Origin: an uncultured Dysosmobacter sp. | GTDB lineage: Bacteria > Bacillota > Clostridia > Oscillospirales > Oscillospiraceae | DNA: 64,000 bases | Assembly: GCA_934563745.1 (NCBI GenBank) | Contig: CAKTHE010000002.1 | Location: 76,598 to 140,597, forward strand | Direction of reading: 5' to 3' | Part shown: piece by piece, positions 25,767-33,983 of the stretch | How the letters are laid out: every line of letters begins with the position of its first letter | Position numbering within the stretch: the first letter of the stretch is position 1 | Program-made: the position numbers and the translations under genes | Notes under the pieces: generated by a model | Databases searched by the model: none | What the model was told of the DNA's origin: nothing | What the model saw: only the letters and a program-made list of their open reading frames with translations

Positions 25767-27164
25767 TTATGCGTCGGATGGCGTATGGTCCGTGTCCGGA
25801 GACGGCAGACGGCGCAGGAACCGGCAAAAGAGGATCCATGCGATCAGGCAGCAGGCACAGTCCGCCAGGGGGGTGGCCCAGACGGCGCCGAAAAGCGGGG
25901 CGCGGCGGCGCAGAAGGACCATCAAAGGAATATCCAGGATCCCCTTGCGCAGAATCGCCAGAAGGAAGGAACGTTTGCCGCAGTTGGTTGCCTGGAAGAA
26001 GGAGATGCAGCTGTACGCGCAGGCGGAGAACGGTGCGCCTAGGCAGAGGATCCGCAGGAACGAGGCTCCGTAGGCCAGGGAAGCGCTGCCGGCATGAAGA
26101 AAGATCCCGACCAGGAGCCGGCTGAAGAGCAGACAGATTCCGGTGCACAGCCCGGCAAAGAAAAGACAGATGCGCAGGGACAGCGCCGCCACGGCGCGCA
26201 TGCGCGGATAATTTCCGGAGGAATAGTTGTAGCCGATCAGCGGCAGAACTCCCTGCGCCATTCCGCGCACCGTGCAGTGGGCCAGCATGTTGACCTTTTT
26301 TGCCACGCCGATGCCGGCCTGGGCGGCGGCACCCTCCAGGGACATCAGCTTATCCAGCACGGAGAAGGAGATGTTTTCAAACAGCGTCATGATGAACGCG
26401 GGCAGCCCAGTGGAAAGCACGGCCCGGGGAATGCCGCCGTGCAGCATGGCCCGCTGCGGGCGCAGCGACAGGACTGTTTGCCCCTTTCTCCGGTACAAAA
26501 GGACAAGAAAATAGAAAAAAGACAGAAAATTGGAAACGGAGGTGGCGATGGCGGCACCCAGGACCTCCTGTCCGGCCGGCAGCAGGACGAACATGAACAG
26601 GGGATCCAGCAGCAGATTCGAAACGCCGCCGATGGCCACGCCCACGCTTGCCTGCAGGGAGGCGCCCTCAGACCGCAGCAGGTGCGCCAGAAGGGTGTTG
26701 AGGGCCGTGACCGCGCCGGCGCCCACCACTGTGCACAGCAGGTATGCCCGGGCTGGAGCGTGGACGGCGGGAGCGGTCCCGCCCAGCAGGTCGACCAGCG
26801 GATCCAACATAAGCCGGACCGTCAGCGCATAGGCGGAAGCCGCGGCGGCACAGCCGAAAAAAGAAAACGCGGAGGCCAGAGCGGCCTGCCGGGGGTCCCG
26901 GTCACCCAGGGCGCGGGAGATCACACTGGCTGCCCCGATGCCGAAGAGGTTGGCAATGGCGGAGAGGATCATAAACGCGGGCATACAGACCGTTACGGCG
27001 GCCAGCATGGCATCGCTGCCGGTCAGCCCGACAAAAAAGGTGTCGGCGATATTGTAGATCACCAAAATGATCTGCCCGGCGACGGAGGGAAGCGCCAGAG
27101 AAAAAACCGCCCGGGCAACCGGAGCCTGGGAAAAGAGCTGCTCTTTTGCATACGGCGCAGACAT
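25767..27164 (-). CDS. MATE-family multidrug/metabolite exporter
   Basis: This 465-aa membrane protein has 12 predicted helices in two similar halves. Typical segments are LALPSVAGQIILVIYNIADT in helix 1, with the conserved NIADTFFVG, and GMAQGVLPLIGYNYSSGN in the second half. These proteins export drugs or metabolites using Na+ or H+ gradients. ATG at 27164 follows AAAGGGGG; an upstream in-frame codon does not. It is divergent from a LysR regulator that may control it. Confidence 0.92.
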   Translation of the reverse strand: MSAPYAKEQLFSQAPVARAVFSLALPSVAGQIILVIYNIADTFFVGLTGSDAMLAAVTVCMPAFMILSAIANLFGIGAASVISRALGDRDPRQAALASAFSFFGCAAAASAYALTVRLMLDPLVDLLGGTAPAVHAPARAYLLCTVVGAGAVTALNTLLAHLLRSEGASLQASVGVAIGGVSNLLLDPLFMFVLLPAGQEVLGAAIATSVSNFLSFFYFLVLLYRRKGQTVLSLRPQRAMLHGGIPRAVLSTGLPAFIMTLFENISFSVLDKLMSLEGAAAQAGIGVAKKVNMLAHCTVRGMAQGVLPLIGYNYSSGNYPRMRAVAALSLRICLFFAGLCTGICLLFSRLLVGIFLHAGSASLAYGASFLRILCLGAPFSACAYSCISFFQATNCGKRSFLLAILRKGILDIPLMVLLRRRAPLFGAVWATPLADCACCLIAWILFCRFLRRLPSPDTDHTPSDA

Positions 27165-27225
27165 GACCGGACCCCCTTTGCGAAAGACTGCGGCGCCCGG
27201 GCCGCGGGAAGCGCGCAAAAAGCAC

Positions 27226-27254
27226 TTGCGGCTTTCTGCTGCTCATGATATGCT
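27226..27254 (+). promoter_or_regulatory. Probable promoter of the second LysR gene
   Basis: TTGCGG (27226-27231), 17 bases, TATGCT (27249-27254). The following 5' leader is strikingly AT-rich for this genome. Confidence 0.5.
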
Positions 27255-27318
27255 GATAAAAAATAAAGTCAAATAATTATTTTACATAAACATATAAAAA
27301 TTTTGAATGGGTGATTAC

Positions 27319-28215
27319 ATGCTTGGAAGCAAAGTACAGACGCTGCTGGCTGTTGTGGAGCAGCAGAATTTTACCCGGGCCGCTCAGGCACTGTCCATGA
27401 CGCAGCCGGCGGTGAGCCATCACATCAAGCTGCTGGAGGAGGAGATCGGGGCACCGCTGTTTCTGCGGGGAAAGAAGGGACTTCGCCTGACGCCGCAGGG
27501 GGAGATCGCGGTGAAATACGCCCGGCGGTTCAAAGCCCTGAACGAAAAAATGCACCAGGAGCTGCAGGAGGTCAGCACCCATCGAATGGCGCTGCGGGTG
27601 GGGATTACCCACACCAGCGAGAGCAATTTGACCACGGCGGTGCTGGCAAAGTGCAGCACGCTGCATCCGGGGCTGAGCATTACCATAACGACAGATAACA
27701 TAAAAAATCTTTATGATATGCTGGAGAATTACGAGATCGATCTGGCCATCGTGGATGGGGCCATTCAGCGCCCGGGCCTGTCGTCTATGATGCTGGATAC
27801 CGACTATCTGATGTGTGTCATGTCCGATCAGAACCCCCTGTCCCGGCATGCGGCTGTCACGCTTTCCGAACTGAAGCGCCAGCGCATGATCCTGCGCCTG
27901 CCGTCTTCCGCCACCCGGGAGCTGTTTGAGGCGGCCCTGGAGAGCAGCCAGGACTCAATCCGGAATTTCAACGTGATACTGGAGGTGGATAACATCGCCA
28001 CCATCAAAGATCTAATCCGCAAGGAACTGGGGGTGTCCGTGCTGCCCCGCAGCGCCTGCATGGATGAGCTGCGGAAGGGGAAGTTGACGGCGCTGCCCAT
28101 CGAGAATCTCAGCATGGTGCGGGAGACCCGGATCGTATACAACAAGGACTTTTCCCACGAGGAGATCCTGCATGAGATCACCGGGCTTTACCACCGGGAG
28201 GCCAACGGCGGCTGA
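27319..28215 (+). CDS. LysR-family transcriptional regulator
   Basis: This 298-aa regulator has an N-terminal winged helix (TLLAVVEQQNFTRAAQALSM, then TQPAVSHHIKLLEEEIG) and a complete type-2 periplasmic-binding effector domain ending in LRKGKLTALPIENL. Start choice is uncertain: ATG 27319 has only GGGTG upstream, and ATG 27307 adds four residues and has no ribosome site. Translation may be weak. Likely targets are the divergent MATE gene or the downstream convergent dehydrogenase. Confidence 0.88.
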   Translation: MLGSKVQTLLAVVEQQNFTRAAQALSMTQPAVSHHIKLLEEEIGAPLFLRGKKGLRLTPQGEIAVKYARRFKALNEKMHQELQEVSTHRMALRVGITHTSESNLTTAVLAKCSTLHPGLSITITTDNIKNLYDMLENYEIDLAIVDGAIQRPGLSSMMLDTDYLMCVMSDQNPLSRHAAVTLSELKRQRMILRLPSSATRELFEAALESSQDSIRNFNVILEVDNIATIKDLIRKELGVSVLPRSACMDELRKGKLTALPIENLSMVRETRIVYNKDFSHEEILHEITGLYHREANGG

Positions 28216-28264
28216 GCGGAAGGCAAAGCGTAAGGAGCCTGCCGCACTGCTGTCTGGGAAAAAG

Positions 28265-28307
28265 AACAGGACCGCCGCCCGGGCAGACGGGCGGCGGTCC
28301 TGTTTAT
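28265..28307. terminator. Bidirectional terminator between LysR and the dehydrogenase
   Basis: Seventeen-base arms AACAGGACCGCCGCCCG (28265-28281) and complement (28288-28304), T-rich on both outgoing strands. Confidence 0.85.
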
Positions 28308-28349
28308 AAAATGGCTGTTCCGGCATGGGCCGGGCGGCAGCGCGGCTTC

Positions 28350-29462
28350 TTACGCTTCGAAGGGAAAGACAAAGGGCAGATGCAGCGCATCCCGCACGCT
28401 CAGCAGGTCCCGCTGAACACCTTCTCCCACCGGGACGCCCTTATCCTTGCGGTCCAGCCAGGCAAGATATTCTTTTTCGCCGGCGGTATAGATGCGTTCC
28501 GCATCCGGGGCCTTGCGGGAAGCGCGCAGGGCGCGGCAGATGTCGCCGGCTGTTTTCTTAAAGCTTTCCGCACCGCAGAAAGCCTCCGGATCGATGGCCA
28601 GGAAGAAGTGGCCCAGGGGATAGGGCTTTTTACTTCCATCCGGGTTCAGCCCGGTGAGCATTTTCATATAGCTTCCGGCCTGCAGGGCGGCGGAGAGGAT
28701 CTCCACAACGGCGGCGTAGCCGTAGCCCTTGTAGCCGGCCATCTCCTCGCCGATCCCGCCCAGAGGTGCCAGTGCGGCAGTGCCCTCCACCAGACGGCGC
28801 AGAATTTCGTCGCTGTCGGTCAGGGCGGTGCCCTCCTGGCTGATGACCTGACCGGCGGGAGTGGGCTTGCCGGAGCGGGCATAGTATTCGATCTTTCCCC
28901 GCTGAACAATGGAGGTGGCGCAGTCCAGACAGAAGGGAAACTCTTCATCGGTGGGCAGGCCGAAGGTCAGCGGGTTGGTCCCCATCATGTTCTCCACGCC
29001 GAAGGTGGGCGCGATGGAGGGGCGGGCATTGGTGCCGACCATGCCGATCAGATCGGCCTTGGTGGCCATGGTGGCATAGTAGCCGGCGATTCCGAAATGG
29101 GTGGAGTTGCGCACGGCAACCATGCCCATGCCCATTTTTTTGGCCTTTTCAATGCACAGCTCCATGGCCCGGTGGGCCACGACCATACCCATGCCGTTAT
29201 GTCCGTCCAGAACGGCGGTGGTAGGGGTCTCCCGTACCACCTCGATCTCTGTGACGGGATTGAGGATGCCGGCGTCGATCCGGTCAATGTAAATGGGCTT
29301 AAAGCGGTTGCAGCCATGGGACTCGATGCCCCGGCGGTCGCTTTCCATCAGAATATCGGCGCAGATGGTAGCGTCGGCTGCCGGGATGCCCTTGGCTTCA
29401 AAAGCGGCGCGCATAAAGTCGCCGATCAGCTGCCAGGAGACGTAAGGACGGGTTTCACTCAT
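28350..29462 (-). CDS. Ldh2-family NAD(P)-dependent 2-hydroxyacid dehydrogenase
   Basis: This 370-aa enzyme is of the malate/L-lactate/sulfolactate/ureidoglycolate dehydrogenase family, structurally unlike classical lactate dehydrogenases. Signatures are SDRRGIESHGCNRF, GHNGMGMVVAHRAMELCIEKA, RNSTHFGIAGYYA (the catalytic His region), and GTNPLTFGLPT. Start at 29462 has AGAGAGGAAG upstream, and an earlier in-frame start is unsupported. The substrate cannot be decided among malate, sulfolactate or ureidoglycolate. Confidence 0.88.
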   Translation of the reverse strand: MSETRPYVSWQLIGDFMRAAFEAKGIPAADATICADILMESDRRGIESHGCNRFKPIYIDRIDAGILNPVTEIEVVRETPTTAVLDGHNGMGMVVAHRAMELCIEKAKKMGMGMVAVRNSTHFGIAGYYATMATKADLIGMVGTNARPSIAPTFGVENMMGTNPLTFGLPTDEEFPFCLDCATSIVQRGKIEYYARSGKPTPAGQVISQEGTALTDSDEILRRLVEGTAALAPLGGIGEEMAGYKGYGYAAVVEILSAALQAGSYMKMLTGLNPDGSKKPYPLGHFFLAIDPEAFCGAESFKKTAGDICRALRASRKAPDAERIYTAGEKEYLAWLDRKDKGVPVGEGVQRDLLSVRDALHLPFVFPFEA

Positions 29463-29660
29463 GGGAAACTTCCTCTCTTTCCATTCAGTTATGGGGAATT
29501 GTATGCGGTAAACTTTATTATACGGCCCGCCGCAGGGAAATTCAACCACTGTCTTGCGGACGCTGCGGCGGAGGAAATGCGGGAAGACGGCAGAAGCCTG
29601 AAAGGCGGATGCGGACGGTGCGCGGAAGAAATAGGGGTGGAATTTCCGGGGGAAAAGTGC

Positions 29661-29666
29661 TATACT
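29661..29666 (+). promoter_or_regulatory. Extended -10 promoter of the isochorismatase-fold gene
   Basis: TGC-TATACT (TGn-extended -10) lies 50 bases before the start codon. The matching -35 is poor (TGGAAT). The same TGCTATACT occurs before the SEDS and CAT-like genes. Confidence 0.5.
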
Positions 29667-29716
29667 GTCTCACAAACAAGAGGCCGGAGACCGGGCGGCC
29701 CGGGGAGGATGGTACG

Positions 29717-30259
29717 ATGAAGATTCTGATTGTTGTGGATATGCAGAAGGATTTTGTCAGCGGCGCACTGGGCACGCCAGAGGCTGCCGCGATTGTTCCG
29801 CAGGTGGTAAAGCGGGTGGAGGAGGGCGTGCGCCGGGGCGAACGCATTCTGTTTACCCGGGACACGCATTTGGAAAGTTACCTGCAGACGCAGGAGGGGC
29901 GGAAGTTGCCGGTGCCTCACTGCATCCGGGGAACGGAGGGCTGGGAGATCATTCCCGAGCTGAAGAAGTACACCGACGGCCGGACCGTGATCGATAAGCC
30001 GACCTTCGGCAGCCGCATCCTGGGGCAGACGCTGGAGGCGCTGGAGCGGGAAGAACCGGTGGAAGCGATTACCCTGATCGGGCTGTGCACGGATATCTGC
30101 GTGATCTCCAACGCGCTGCTTGCCAAGGCGTTTTTGCCGGAGGCGGAGATCACGGTGGATGCTGCCTGCTGCGCCGGTGTTTCACCGGAGAGCCACCGGG
30201 GCGCTTTGGCGGCAATGCAGGTGTGTCAGATCACCGTGGAGCACGCGGAACAGGGCTGA
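29717..30259 (+). CDS. Isochorismatase-family cysteine hydrolase (nicotinamidase-like)
   Basis: This 180-aa hydrolase shows the full catalytic triad pattern: Asp in VVDMQKDFV, Lys in DKPTFGS and the nucleophile Cys in GLCTDICVISNAL. Nicotinamidases, ureidoacrylate hydrolases and N-carbamoylsarcosine amidases share this layout. The absence of an obvious HxH metal site near residues 50-60 argues against a classical PncA. Start has GGGGAGG upstream; a terminator follows directly. Confidence 0.85.
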   Translation: MKILIVVDMQKDFVSGALGTPEAAAIVPQVVKRVEEGVRRGERILFTRDTHLESYLQTQEGRKLPVPHCIRGTEGWEIIPELKKYTDGRTVIDKPTFGSRILGQTLEALEREEPVEAITLIGLCTDICVISNALLAKAFLPEAEITVDAACCAGVSPESHRGALAAMQVCQITVEHAEQG

Positions 30260-30264
30260 GAAAG

Positions 30265-30290
30265 CCGGGGTCGAAAGACCCCGGTTTTTT
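30265..30290 (+). terminator. Terminator of the cysteine hydrolase gene
   Basis: CCGGGGTC-GAAA-GACCCCGG stem with a GNRA-type tetraloop and six T. Confidence 0.9.
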
Positions 30291-30305
30291 GTGGAATATT
30301 CCAAC

Positions 30306-30334
30306 TTGTGCCCAGCCGCGGATTCCCGTATAAT
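30306..30334 (+). promoter_or_regulatory. Promoter of the C39-like lipoprotein gene
   Basis: TTGTGC (30306-30311), 17 bases, TATAAT (30329-30334). Downstream the leader holds CGTGTG-N5-CACACG (30344-30360) and the perfect hairpin AGGGGAA-T-TTCCCCT (30371-30385) just before the ribosome site. Confidence 0.6.
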
Positions 30335-30401
30335 CGACCCATCGTGTGTATGGCACACGAAATCGGATACAGGGGAATTTCCCCTGAAAAGGAGATCGAC
30401 A

Positions 30402-31208
30402 ATGAAAAAAACAGTCACTCTGGCGCTGGCCCTTTTGATGATGCTGACCGCACTGGTCGGATGCGCCAATGACACACCGGCTGACAATGCCGAGAACACG
30501 GAAACGAAGGAAAACTTCAGCGATGAAATGAAAATCCCCTACGCAGTGGACCTTTCTCCGGAGGACGGGGCGGACAGTGTGGAGCGGCAGGGCGATCACG
30601 AGAATTCGCCGTATTTTGCCCATCCCGACGTCTACAACCTGGAATCCACCGACTCTTTGACGGTGCTGCATCACTTCAAGACCCAGCAGCAGACCAGCGA
30701 GTGGTCCTGCGGCGTGGCCTCCGCCCTGATGGTGCTGGAATGGTACGGTAAGCTGGGCAGCTGGAATGAAGAAACGCTGGCGGAGCTGCGTCACGCCCTG
30801 GACGGGACGGAGCTGAGCGGATATCCCGGCACCACGCTGAATCAGGCTATGGATATTTTCAACGGCGTAGGCGGTTTTGATATGGTTACAACCCACGATT
30901 ATCCCGACGGGATCTGGATCGATGACATTACGGGCTGGCTGAAAGAGGGCAAGCCCATCATGATCTGCTGGAATGACTGGGGCGGACACTGGCAGGTGAT
31001 CATCGGGTACGACACCATGGGAACGGAGACGACCCAGGATGATGTGATTTTGGTGGCGGATCCTTACGATACTACGGACCACAACCAGGATGGCTACGGC
31101 ATTTACTCGGCCGAGCGCCTGCTTTATAATTTTACGATGTACGGCGCGTTTCCCGAGGAAGAGGGCGGCAGCGACATGCTGTTCCTTGTGGCAAGCCCGG
31201 CGGAATAA
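30402..31208 (+). CDS. Lipoprotein with papain-like (C39-type) peptidase domain
   Basis: This 268-aa lipoprotein (lipobox ALVGC, Cys21) has an acidic linker of ~70 residues and then a domain with the layout of peptidase_C39-like proteins. Candidate catalytic residues are Cys in SEWSCGVASALMVL and His in GGHWQVIIGYD, followed by Asp in VADPYD. Such domains cleave peptides or act in surface processing, and here it would face outside the cell. AAAAGGAG precedes the ATG. No peptide transporter or bacteriocin gene is adjacent, so the substrate is unknown. Confidence 0.8.
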   Translation: MKKTVTLALALLMMLTALVGCANDTPADNAENTETKENFSDEMKIPYAVDLSPEDGADSVERQGDHENSPYFAHPDVYNLESTDSLTVLHHFKTQQQTSEWSCGVASALMVLEWYGKLGSWNEETLAELRHALDGTELSGYPGTTLNQAMDIFNGVGGFDMVTTHDYPDGIWIDDITGWLKEGKPIMICWNDWGGHWQVIIGYDTMGTETTQDDVILVADPYDTTDHNQDGYGIYSAERLLYNFTMYGAFPEEEGGSDMLFLVASPAE

Positions 31209-31210
31209 GG

Positions 31211-31250
31211 AAAAGGAGCCCGGAGGCAGCTGCCTCCGGGCTCCTTTTTT
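31211..31250. terminator. Bidirectional terminator between the C39-like gene and ade
   Basis: A near-perfect palindrome AAAAGGAGCCCGGAGGCA and its complement with T-runs on both sides. Confidence 0.9.
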
Positions 31251-31308
31251 ATGCTTTGGCCCGGCGGAAGAATCGGGCGGGTCCTGGCCGGAAAGGCGGC
31301 CCGCCGCC

Positions 31309-33033
31309 TTAGACGTAGCTTTGACTTCCCACGTCGAACACGCCGCGGGTGGTGACGCGCAGAGTGGGAATGACCGGCAGCGCCATAAAGCTCAGGGTCA
31401 TGAACGGATCGATGCCCGGATTAACGCCCAGGGTGAACGCGGTTTCTTTGGCGTTTTCCAGCGCGCGGTTGACTTCGACCAGGGGCTCTTCACTCATGAT
31501 GCCGGCAATGGACAGGGGGACCTCGGCGACAGAGGCATCTCCGTTCCAGACGACGATGCCGCCCCGCAGCGCAACGACCCGATTGACGGCGGCGGCCATG
31601 GAGGCTTCGTCCGCGCCCACAACGATGATGTTATGCGAGTCGTGGGAGACGGAGGTCGCCACGGCGCCGGACCGAAGTCCGTAGCCCTTCAGATAGCCGA
31701 TGCCGATGTGGTGTGTATTTTTGTGGCGCTCCACCACGGCAATTTTCAAAATATCCTGTTCCGGATCGATGTGGTCGGCATAGCCGGCGTCGACCGTTGT
31801 GATCTCCCCGTTGACCACGCCGATCACACCCCGGGGACGGGACTCTGCGAAGTCACCGGCATCCAGCGTTTCCACATGGAAGGTGTTGTGGGAACGGTCC
31901 ACCAGATACTGCTCGATCTGCGGTTCCGCGAAGGGGGCAAGCGTGCCGTGATCCACCATCAGCCGGCCCTTTTTATAAACCTGAAGGATCTGGAAATCCC
32001 GGAAGTTGTCGATCACGGTGAAATCGGCCAGATACCCGGGTGCTACGGCGCCGCGGTTATTCAGAAGGAAGTACCGGGCCGCGTTATGGGTGGCGGCCTT
32101 GATCGCCAGAATGGGATCCACCCCCAGGCTGATGGCCCGCTTGATGATGTAGTCGATATGGCCCTTCTCCAGCAGGTCGTTGGGGTGCTTGTCATCGGTG
32201 CAGAACATGCAGCGGTCCGCGTATTTGTCGCACAGCAGCGGCACCAGCGCATCCAGGTTCCGGGCGGCGGTGCCCTCCCGGATCATAATGACCTGGCCGC
32301 GCTGCAGCTTGGCGATGGCGTCCTGCAGATCGTGGCACTCGTGATCGGAGTAGACGCCGGCGGCGATATAGGCGTTCAGATCGTTGCCTTTGAGGTCCGG
32401 GGCGTGTCCGTCGATCTTCTTTTTGTGGGCCTGCGCGGCAACGATTTTTTCCACGGCCTGATCGTCTCCGTTGATGACGCCCACGAAGTTCATCATCTCG
32501 GCAAGCCCCTGTACCCGGGGATAGTCATAAAAGCTGTCAATGGCGCGGTAGTCCAAAACGGCGCCGGATTCATCCAGCGGCGTGGCCGGTACGCAGGAGG
32601 GGAGCATGAAGCGGACATCCACCGGAAGCCCCTCCGTTGCCTGCAGCATGTATTCAATGCCGTCTGTGCCCATGACGTTGGCGATCTCATGCGGGTCCGT
32701 GATGACGGTGGTGGTGCCGTGGGGCAGCACGGCCTTTACAAATTCCGTGGGGCGGACCAGTGCGCTTTCCAAATGGATGTGCGCATCCAGAAAACCGGGC
32801 AGAATGATCTTCCCGCGCATATCGACTTCCTGCTGCCCGGAATAAGATCCCATGCCCACGATCAGCCCCTCTGCCACGGCAATGTCGTCATGGCAGAGCT
32901 CGTTGGAAAAAACGTTCACATAGGTGGCGTTTTTCAAAACCAGATCCGCCGGCTCCCGTCCGGCTGCGGCTGCAATGATCCGCCGTTTTTTCAACAGCTT
33001 GCGATTGATTTTGCCCGTATAACTCTCAGACAT
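31309..33033 (-). CDS. ade: Adenine deaminase
   Basis: This enzyme converts adenine to hypoxanthine and ammonia. The 574-aa sequence is a full-length AdeC-type amidohydrolase. It has metal-binding HIHLES, the TTTVITDPHEIANVMG segment, IDGHAPDLKG, VYSDHECHD and MFCTDDKHPNDL. The C-terminal half (SVSHDSHNIIVVG) is characteristic of adenine deaminases. It has AAAAGGAG upstream and its own promoter at 33116-33144. With the neighbouring phosphoribosyltransferase it gives two fates for adenine: deamination or salvage. Confidence 0.95.
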   Translation of the reverse strand: MSESYTGKINRKLLKKRRIIAAAAGREPADLVLKNATYVNVFSNELCHDDIAVAEGLIVGMGSYSGQQEVDMRGKIILPGFLDAHIHLESALVRPTEFVKAVLPHGTTTVITDPHEIANVMGTDGIEYMLQATEGLPVDVRFMLPSCVPATPLDESGAVLDYRAIDSFYDYPRVQGLAEMMNFVGVINGDDQAVEKIVAAQAHKKKIDGHAPDLKGNDLNAYIAAGVYSDHECHDLQDAIAKLQRGQVIMIREGTAARNLDALVPLLCDKYADRCMFCTDDKHPNDLLEKGHIDYIIKRAISLGVDPILAIKAATHNAARYFLLNNRGAVAPGYLADFTVIDNFRDFQILQVYKKGRLMVDHGTLAPFAEPQIEQYLVDRSHNTFHVETLDAGDFAESRPRGVIGVVNGEITTVDAGYADHIDPEQDILKIAVVERHKNTHHIGIGYLKGYGLRSGAVATSVSHDSHNIIVVGADEASMAAAVNRVVALRGGIVVWNGDASVAEVPLSIAGIMSEEPLVEVNRALENAKETAFTLGVNPGIDPFMTLSFMALPVIPTLRVTTRGVFDVGSQSYV

Positions 33034-33115
33034 AGTACCGCTCCTTTTTCTGAATTCCGGCGCCCGCCGCGCCGGCCGGGGGAAAGCTGGAATGAACTGA
33101 CACCTCTTACCGGGA

Positions 33116-33144
33116 AGTATACGCCTCGGAGGGGCGCTTGTCTA
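33116..33144 (-). promoter_or_regulatory. Promoter of ade
   Basis: On the complement TAGACA (33139-33144), 17 bases, TATACT (33116-33121). It lies just after the terminator of the upstream gene, so ade is separately transcribed. Confidence 0.65.
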
Positions 33145-33149
33145 CAGAA

Positions 33150-33183
33150 AAAAGAGGCCAGGCGTTTACGCCCGGCCTCTTTG
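33150..33183 (-). terminator. Terminator of the phosphoribosyltransferase gene
   Basis: AAAGAGGCC-GGCG stem with TTTA loop and a minus-strand T-run. Confidence 0.85.
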
Positions 33184-33201
33184 CCGCAGGAAGGAAACAG
33201 A

Positions 33202-33765
33202 TTAGCCCTTTACCGTACCGTCCGGATTGAAGACGGGCAGGGGCTCCAGAAAACGAATATCGCTGCGTGCAGCGGCGCCGCCCTCCGCCAGGATGGCGGC
33301 CCGGCCGGCCACAATGGCGCCGGCGGCGTGGGCAAGCTGCTCCAGTGCGCTGATCGACTCGCCCGTGGAGATCACGTCATCCACCAGCAAAACACGCTTC
33401 CCCTTGAGCAGGGCGGCGTCTGCGCCGGAGATGTAAAGGTGCTGCTCGGCCTGGGTCGTGATCGAGCGGACGGCCACGTCAATGGGGTCGGTCAGATAGA
33501 CCTTCATTCCCTTACGGGCCACAAAATACTTCTCCGCCTGGGACTGCCGGGCCATCTCGTGGATCAGGGGGATTCCCTTGGCCTCGGCCGTGAGCATATA
33601 ATCAAAGTCCAGGTCCTTGACCAGCTTAAGCATCTCTTCGGCGCAGCGTACAGTCAGCTCCGCGTCACCGAACAGCACAAATGCGCCGATGGACAGATCG
33701 TCCGAGACTTTGCAGATGGGCAGGTCCCGCTCCAGGCCCGCTACGTTCAGATGGTATGTAAGCAT
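33202..33765 (-). CDS. Purine phosphoribosyltransferase, probably adenine type
   Basis: This 187-aa PRTase transfers a base to PRPP. The 13-residue PRPP motif is clear (VLLVDDVISTGES), as is the LTAEAKGIPLIHEMA loop that in Apt/Xpt carries the base-binding site. The N-terminal part departs from textbook Apt, so base specificity is inferred from the adjacent adenine deaminase. ATG at 33765 follows GGGAGG. It has its own strong promoter. Confidence 0.82.
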   Translation of the reverse strand: MLTYHLNVAGLERDLPICKVSDDLSIGAFVLFGDAELTVRCAEEMLKLVKDLDFDYMLTAEAKGIPLIHEMARQSQAEKYFVARKGMKVYLTDPIDVAVRSITTQAEQHLYISGADAALLKGKRVLLVDDVISTGESISALEQLAHAAGAIVAGRAAILAEGGAAARSDIRFLEPLPVFNPDGTVKG

Positions 33766-33831
33766 GATGAATGCCTCCCTCGTGGTGATTGCCGGGCGCG
33801 CAATGTCCCGGAATGTTCCCAAAACATGCTT

Positions 33832-33859
33832 ATTATAGCGTCTTTTCAGGAAAAGTCAA
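33832..33859 (-). promoter_or_regulatory. Promoter with spacer palindrome before the phosphoribosyltransferase
   Basis: On the complement TTGACT (33854-33859), 16 bases, TATAAT (33832-33837). The palindrome CTTTTC-CT-GAAAAG (33842-33855) starts inside the -35 and fills the spacer, matching the element at 21043-21055. Confidence 0.7.
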
Positions 33860-33925
33860 TGAACAAAGGCCGGGATTTGTCCAACGGAGCCGGAGACTTC
33901 GGCCGCGCAGAGGGCGGAAAAGAAG

Positions 33926-33961
33926 AAAAAAGGCGCCTCCGGCCAGATGGCCGGGGGCGCC
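33926..33961 (-). terminator. Terminator of the serC-serA operon
   Basis: GGCGCCTCCGGCC and GGCCGGGGGCGCC arms with a minus-strand run of six T. Confidence 0.85.
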
Positions 33962-33983
33962 GAAGCGTTTGGAAAGAGATGGA

